Shown: positions 7,252 to 11,352 of the stretch, piece by piece
Layout: each line of letters starts with the position of its first letter
How positions within the stretch are numbered: the stretch's first letter is position 1
Source: Bacteroidaceae bacterium
GTDB lineage: Bacteria > Bacteroidota > Bacteroidia > Bacteroidales > Bacteroidaceae
NCBI GenBank assembly: GCA_021443285.1
Contig: JABUUG010000045.1
Location: 1-11,352 of the forward strand
Reading direction: 5' to 3'
Length of the DNA stretch: 11,352 nt
The notes under the pieces: model-generated
Told to the model about the DNA's origin: nothing
Databases searched by the model: none
What the model saw: the letters and a program-made list of their open reading frames with translations, nothing else
Program-made: the position numbers and the translations under genes

Positions 7252-8169
7252 ATGAACAACTTCATAGTCAGAACCATAACTTCAGTGCTATTTGTGGCAG
7301 TGTTGGTGAGCAGTTTCCTGAATCCATTGGCAATGGTGCTGTTGTTCACTCTTATTTCAGCGATGTCCGTAAGGGAGTTCTGCACATTAATTAATAATAA
7401 TGTAGAGAAAGTGCAGGTTAACACTTTCATTTCGACAATAGCAGGTGCTTATCTGTTTCTTTCGATGGCGGCCTATTGCAGTGGTTATTCGCCATCGGCA
7501 ACGGTATTTGTGCCTTATCTTGTTACTGTGATTTACCTGCTTGTGTCGGAACTGTACCTTAAAGCGGAGAAGCCAATCGACAACTGGGCTTACACGATGA
7601 TGTCACAGATGTATGTAGCCCTGCCTTTGTCAATGATAAACGTACTGGCATTCCAGCAGACATCGGGGGGTGTGCAAGGCTGTTTCACGCTACAAACGCT
7701 GAACCCGTCAGTGATATTCTGCGCCATTGTACCGCTATCGGTTTTCATTTTTCTCTGGCTTAATGATGCGGGAGCCTATTGTGTAGGTTCGCTTATCGGA
7801 AAGCACAAACTATTTCCGAGAATCAGTCCTGGCAAGAGTTGGGAGGGAAGCATTGGCGGAGGATGCCTGGTAGTAGTTGCAGCCATAGGTCTTTGGTATA
7901 TTACGGAAAACACCCGAATACTTGATGCTCTGTCATTTGCACCCTACCATCTCTCCCTTCCTGCATGGATTGGTATGGGGCTGGTTGTTGTGGTTTTCGG
8001 CACATGGGGTGACCTGATTGAGAGTCTGCTGAAGCGTACGTTAGGGATAAAGGATAGCGGGAATGTGCTGCCTGGTCATGGGGGTATGCTCGACCGGTTC
8101 GACTCTACGATTCTTGCTATGCCTGCGGTGACAGTGTATCTATATACAATATCAATGATAACTAACTAA
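7252..8169 (+). CDS. cdsA: Phosphatidate cytidylyltransferase (CDP-diacylglycerol synthase)
   Basis: CdsA is an integral membrane enzyme that makes CDP-diacylglycerol from phosphatidic acid and CTP, the branch point for all bacterial phospholipids. The 305-residue protein is mostly hydrophobic, with about seven to eight membrane segments. The first are at about 9-20 and 24-38, and later ones include 57-75, 86-101, 153-170, 203-216 and 237-250. The family signature is complete near the C-terminus, from S258 to D284: SLLKRTLGIKD, then LPGHGGMLDRFD with the metal-binding acidic residues. The NDAGAYCVGSLIGKHKL and ISPGKSWEGSIGG blocks (171-203) are also typical. Length is normal. The ATG at 7252 follows an A/T-rich leader without Shine-Dalgarno. 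The gene lies 91 bp after ftsH and 19 bp before the TlpA-like gene, so it may be part of one long transcript. Confidence 0.96.
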   Translation: MNNFIVRTITSVLFVAVLVSSFLNPLAMVLLFTLISAMSVREFCTLINNNVEKVQVNTFISTIAGAYLFLSMAAYCSGYSPSATVFVPYLVTVIYLLVSELYLKAEKPIDNWAYTMMSQMYVALPLSMINVLAFQQTSGGVQGCFTLQTLNPSVIFCAIVPLSVFIFLWLNDAGAYCVGSLIGKHKLFPRISPGKSWEGSIGGGCLVVVAAIGLWYITENTRILDALSFAPYHLSLPAWIGMGLVVVVFGTWGDLIESLLKRTLGIKDSGNVLPGHGGMLDRFDSTILAMPAVTVYLYTISMITN

Positions 8170-8188
8170 TAACTAACAAATAGAATTT

Positions 8189-9172
8189 ATGAAACGTTCT
8201 TTTTTCATTTCCTTTTTTTCTGCTCTACTCATGAATTGCACAGCAGAGGCCCAGCAACTTCACATTGATGCAACAGCTGATGCTAATGCCACACAGGGTT
8301 ATATTGTTGATTCAGATAATCCGCAAGAACCATTGAAAACGGTAAAGGTAACTGACGGCAAATTTTCGGCTGATATTCCGCACAAGGATGGTCAGTTGTT
8401 GTTTATTGGAACTGACAGCCGTTACCAACAGATGGTGTTTAATGATGGTAGTGAGGTGAGTGTGGATGTGGTGAACGATGTCGTAAAAGGTAGTGGACTA
8501 AATGAGAAATGGGGAAAGTATCTTGCAGAGATGAATGGACTGAAGGGCCAAGTGTATGCGCAAAAGAAACTCCTTATAAATACATGTAAGGACAACAAGG
8601 ACAACAAGATACCTGTTGCAGCAATTATGTTGGGAAATGAACTTCTTAGTAGCGAGGTGTTGGCAGAAGTGCTTACCGACGATGCTCCATACGCAAAACA
8701 TCCTTTCCTTGCGCAGATTGTCATGATAAAGAAGTCTATGGAAAAGCGTATGTCTGGGTCGATGCTGAAAGATATAAGCATACCTGATGCTGATGGTAAG
8801 ATGCACAAACTCAGCGATTTCGTGGGAAAAGGGAAATATGTTCTTGTGGATTTCTGGGCTTCATGGTGCGGGCCATGCTGTCGTGAGATGCCAAATGTAG
8901 TCGCTGCATACAACGAGTATAAGTCAAAAGAGTTTGAAATTGTCGGAGTTTCGTTGGACCAGAATAAGGACAAATGGCTCGGAAAAGTGAAGGAACTTGG
9001 TATGACATGGCCGCAACTGTCTGACCTGAAGGGTTGGAAATGTGAGGCGGCTGCGCTTTATGGTGTACAGGCTATTCCTTCGAATGTGCTTTTTGACAAG
9101 GAAGGGAAGGTTGTTGCCACAGATTTAATGGGAAACCAACTCCAAGACAAGCTGCAGGAAATTTTCAAGTAA
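8189..9172 (+). CDS. Exported TlpA-like thiol-disulfide oxidoreductase, DUF4369-like N-terminus
   Basis: This is a 327-residue thioredoxin-fold protein. The N-terminus (MKRSFFISFFSALLMNCTAEA) is a signal peptide. C17 is not in a convincing lipobox (LLMNC), so cleavage after AEA (residue 21) is favoured, giving a soluble periplasmic protein; a lipoprotein is the alternative. Residues about 23-105 are beta-rich and resemble the DUF4369 domain that precedes thioredoxin modules in Bacteroidetes, followed by a helical linker (about 106-190). Residues about 193-327 form the TlpA/AhpC-TSA domain, with VDFWASWCGPCCREMP (active-site C227 and C230) and the cis-proline P297 in QAIPSNV. A third cysteine, C231, follows the CXXC directly. 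Such proteins reduce or isomerise disulfides of exported proteins; the substrate cannot be read from sequence. It lies 19 bp after cdsA and 41 bp before the Lrp gene. Confidence 0.87.
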   Translation: MKRSFFISFFSALLMNCTAEAQQLHIDATADANATQGYIVDSDNPQEPLKTVKVTDGKFSADIPHKDGQLLFIGTDSRYQQMVFNDGSEVSVDVVNDVVKGSGLNEKWGKYLAEMNGLKGQVYAQKKLLINTCKDNKDNKIPVAAIMLGNELLSSEVLAEVLTDDAPYAKHPFLAQIVMIKKSMEKRMSGSMLKDISIPDADGKMHKLSDFVGKGKYVLVDFWASWCGPCCREMPNVVAAYNEYKSKEFEIVGVSLDQNKDKWLGKVKELGMTWPQLSDLKGWKCEAAALYGVQAIPSNVLFDKEGKVVATDLMGNQLQDKLQEIFK

Positions 9173-9213
9173 GAATTTATCTAAACCAATAACTAAACAG
9201 ACTAACCAATATT

Positions 9214-9669
9214 ATGATTGAAAAATTAGATTCTATAGACACTAAGATTCTTTCCATCTTGTCTAAGAATGCGCGTGTGCCATTTAAGGATTTATCTTTG
9301 GAATGTGGTGTGTCGCGTGCAGCAATACACCAGAGGGTTCAGCGACTTACCGAAGAAGGTGTTATTCTGGGTTCTTGCTTCAATGTTACGCCGAAGGCAA
9401 TAGGCTATTCAACCTGCACATACGTGGGGCTGAACCTTGAAAGGGGTAATATGTACAAGGCTGTTGTGGATGAACTGGAAAAGATTCCGGAAGTAGTGGA
9501 ATGTCATTTCACTACAGGTCCATATACCATGATGGTCAAACTGTTTGCAAAGGACAATGAGCAGCTTATGGATTTGCTTAACAACAAGATTCAGGGCATT
9601 AAGGGCGTCGTAACAACGGAAACTCTCATCTGTCTGGAGCAGAGCATTAACCGACAATTGCCTATATAA
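9214..9669 (+). CDS. Lrp/AsnC-family transcriptional regulator
   Basis: This 151-residue protein has the full Lrp/AsnC architecture. The N-terminal winged helix-turn-helix (about 4-62) carries LDSIDTKILSILSKNAR, and its recognition helix reads GVSRAAIHQRVQRL. After a short hinge, the C-terminal RAM effector-binding domain (about 68-145) includes TCTYVGLNL, VVECHFTTGPYTMMVKLFA and GVVTTETLICL. Members form octamers that bind DNA and respond to amino acids. Leucine or another amino acid would be the expected ligand, but the sequence does not show which. The gene lies between the TlpA-like gene and the C26-M19 peptidase fusion (53 bp downstream), which makes the peptidase a plausible target. The leader shares AATAACTAA (9188-9196) with the upstream TlpA leader (8168-8176). 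No clear dyad operator was seen. Confidence 0.93.
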   Translation: MIEKLDSIDTKILSILSKNARVPFKDLSLECGVSRAAIHQRVQRLTEEGVILGSCFNVTPKAIGYSTCTYVGLNLERGNMYKAVVDELEKIPEVVECHFTTGPYTMMVKLFAKDNEQLMDLLNNKIQGIKGVVTTETLICLEQSINRQLPI

Positions 9670-9722
9670 GGTTTATCATCTGGGATTGAACACCTCATTA
9701 TTCACTTCGAATAGTTTCTCAC

Positions 9723-11352
9723 ATGAAAGAAAGGCCTGTTATCGGTATCACTGCCAACTATTCTGCAGCAGAAAATTCTGCCACTCTGACAAAAGCGTAT
9801 TATGACTGTGTAGAAAGGGCAGGTGGCGCACCTGTATTGTTGCCACCCACTACCGATGAAAGTACAATCAAAGCACAACTCGACATGCTCGATGGAATAC
9901 TTTTCAGTGGTGGCGGCGACTATAATCCCTTACTATGGGGGGAAGAGCCATCGCCCTTATTGGGCGGTATCAATGCGGAGCGTGACAAGGCGGAACTCCT
10001 GACAGCAAGGCTTGCCTACAACCGAAACATACCAATGCTTGGTATATGCCGCGGACTGCAGACAATTGTTGCTGCATTTGGCGGTAGGATAATGCAGGAC
10101 ATAAGTCATAAAGCTACTGTGAAACATTCTCAGAATGCAGTGCGTAGTGAAGCTACACACACGGTAAGATTAACAGGTGGAGAAGGTAAAGTGCCTAAGA
10201 CTTTGAGAGTCAATTCTTTCCACCATCAAGTGGCGGAAACTGTAGGAGAGAAGCTTACTGTTACTGCCGTTTCCCCTGACGGATTCATAGAGGCCGTGGA
10301 GAGCAGTGAGCACAAGCCGATTGTTGCTGTACAGTGGCATCCAGAAAATCTCTATGACTCAGAACCAGAGAGCAGCCGTCCCTACTTCAATTGGCTTGTC
10401 TGTGAAGCATCCGTTTTCGGTAAGTCGAAAAAGATTCATGCAGGATTTGTCACCCTTGACTCCCACTGCGATACACCGATGACTTTCCACCTTGGCGTAA
10501 ACCTGAACCATCGCGACGAGAATGCCCTGGTTGATTTTGTGAAGATGAAGGAGGGAAGAATGGATGTTACAAATATGGTCTGTTATCTGCCGCAACCAAG
10601 AGAAGGAGAACACTTTATTAGCAAGAACGAATTCGGGATTTCTTCCCCCAAGGCTTACGTAGATTTCATCTTTGAGAGAATCCAGCAGCAGGTGGATCAA
10701 TCGAATGGCCGAGCTGCAATAGCAAAAACTCTTGCCGACATAGAGAATAATAAGAGAAAAGGAACTCTCTCCGTAATGCTCGGCATAGAGAACGGTCTTG
10801 CCTTGGAAGGGGACATTTCCAATGTGGAATATTTTGCAGAGAAGGGTATAACCTACATTACTCTATGCCATAACGGCGACAACGATATATGCGACAGCGC
10901 AAAGGGGGTGGGAACTATCGGCGGTCTTAGCGAATTCGGAAGACAGGTTGTAAAAGAGATGAACAGGCTTGGTGTTCTGATTGACCTTTCACATGCTGCG
11001 CAATCAACCTTTTATGATGTTATAAGCATCACTGAAAAACCCGTTGTATGCTCTCATAGTAATTGCTATTCTCTTTGCCCACATCCACGCAACATCACCG
11101 ATGACCAGATGAGACTTTTGGCAAAAAACGGTGGCGTAATGCAAATAACGATGTACAACGGTTTCCTACGTGAAGACGGTAAAGCCACAGTGGCGGACGT
11201 CGTGAAACACATAAAACATGCTGTCGCCGTAATGGGTGTTGATCATGTCGGAATTGGCACAGACCTTGATGGAGATGGCGGAGTACCTGGTTATGCAGAT
11301 GCTTCAGACGCACTAAACCTTACCCGCCACATGATTAAGGAAGGCTTCTCCG
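9723..11352 (+). CDS. Fusion: gamma-glutamyl hydrolase (C26) + M19 dipeptidase, 3' end missing
   Basis: The frame starts at ATG 9723 (in-frame TGA upstream at 9687) and stays open to the window edge, giving 543 residues without a stop. Residues 1-230 are a class I glutamine-amidotransferase-like domain of the PuuD/C26 type: SGGGDYNP (62-69), nucleophile C109 in GICRGLQ, and H206 and E208 in QWHPEN. Residues about 238-543 are an M19 (renal dipeptidase-like) domain. Its expected zinc ligands are H248 and D250 (DSHCD), E356 (GIENG), H424 (LSHAA) and H445 (SHSNCYSLC). R456 (PRN) and D514 (GIGTDLDG) match substrate and catalytic positions. About 30-60 C-terminal residues are probably beyond the edge. 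There is no signal peptide, so a cytoplasmic enzyme is expected. C26 enzymes cleave gamma-glutamyl bonds and M19 enzymes cleave dipeptides with broad stereochemistry. Sequential action on gamma-glutamyl dipeptides is my inference. The Lrp gene directly upstream may control it. Confidence 0.88.
   Translation, partial: MKERPVIGITANYSAAENSATLTKAYYDCVERAGGAPVLLPPTTDESTIKAQLDMLDGILFSGGGDYNPLLWGEEPSPLLGGINAERDKAELLTARLAYNRNIPMLGICRGLQTIVAAFGGRIMQDISHKATVKHSQNAVRSEATHTVRLTGGEGKVPKTLRVNSFHHQVAETVGEKLTVTAVSPDGFIEAVESSEHKPIVAVQWHPENLYDSEPESSRPYFNWLVCEASVFGKSKKIHAGFVTLDSHCDTPMTFHLGVNLNHRDENALVDFVKMKEGRMDVTNMVCYLPQPREGEHFISKNEFGISSPKAYVDFIFERIQQQVDQSNGRAAIAKTLADIENNKRKGTLSVMLGIENGLALEGDISNVEYFAEKGITYITLCHNGDNDICDSAKGVGTIGGLSEFGRQVVKEMNRLGVLIDLSHAAQSTFYDVISITEKPVVCSHSNCYSLCPHPRNITDDQMRLLAKNGGVMQITMYNGFLREDGKATVADVVKHIKHAVAVMGVDHVGIGTDLDGDGGVPGYADASDALNLTRHMIKEGFS

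Noticed and set aside
1..11352. CRISPR array, tRNA, rRNA, insertion sequence or phage genes
   Set aside because: No regularly spaced repeats, cloverleaf with tRNA motifs, transposase or integrase motifs, or long terminal inverted repeats were seen on either strand.

Overview
The window looks like part of a Bacteroidales chromosome, most likely Prevotella or a close relative. Three things point there. Most starts lack a Shine-Dalgarno sequence and have A/T-rich leaders instead. The secreted peptidase closely resembles Porphyromonas PtpA, as I remember that protein. The order rsfS-ftsH-cdsA, and the TlpA-like protein with a DUF4369-like N-terminus, are also familiar from this phylum. These taxonomic statements rest on recalled family knowledge, not on a search. 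All eight genes lie on the + strand.

The left part (1-4534) is rich in C and in C-ending codons. It holds the 3' end of an RlmL-type rRNA methyltransferase with a charged repetitive tail and an exported S9B prolyl peptidase that starts at TTG. It ends with purD, a de novo purine synthesis gene. The 252-bp gap between the first two genes contains a dense cluster of interlocking palindromes (778-843).

The middle and right part (4747-9669) is richer in G and T on the same strand. It starts with a compact housekeeping group. The genes are rsfS (ribosome silencing), ftsH (membrane AAA+ zinc protease, overlapping rsfS by 4 bp) and cdsA (CDP-diacylglycerol synthase). An exported TlpA-like thiol-disulfide protein and an Lrp/AsnC regulator follow at short spacing.

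The window ends inside a long open frame (9723 to the right edge, no stop reached). It encodes a fusion of a class I glutamine-amidotransferase-like gamma-glutamyl hydrolase (peptidase C26) with an M19 dipeptidase, both with their catalytic residues in place. The two activities could act in series on gamma-glutamyl-capped dipeptides, and the adjacent Lrp-type regulator is a plausible controller.

Most of the window is ordinary core genome, and I see no clearly new system. The items most worth a second look are the C26-M19 fusion, the palindrome cluster at 778-843, and the abrupt strand-composition change at the 4535-4746 gap. I found no tRNA, rRNA, CRISPR array, insertion sequence or prophage gene.
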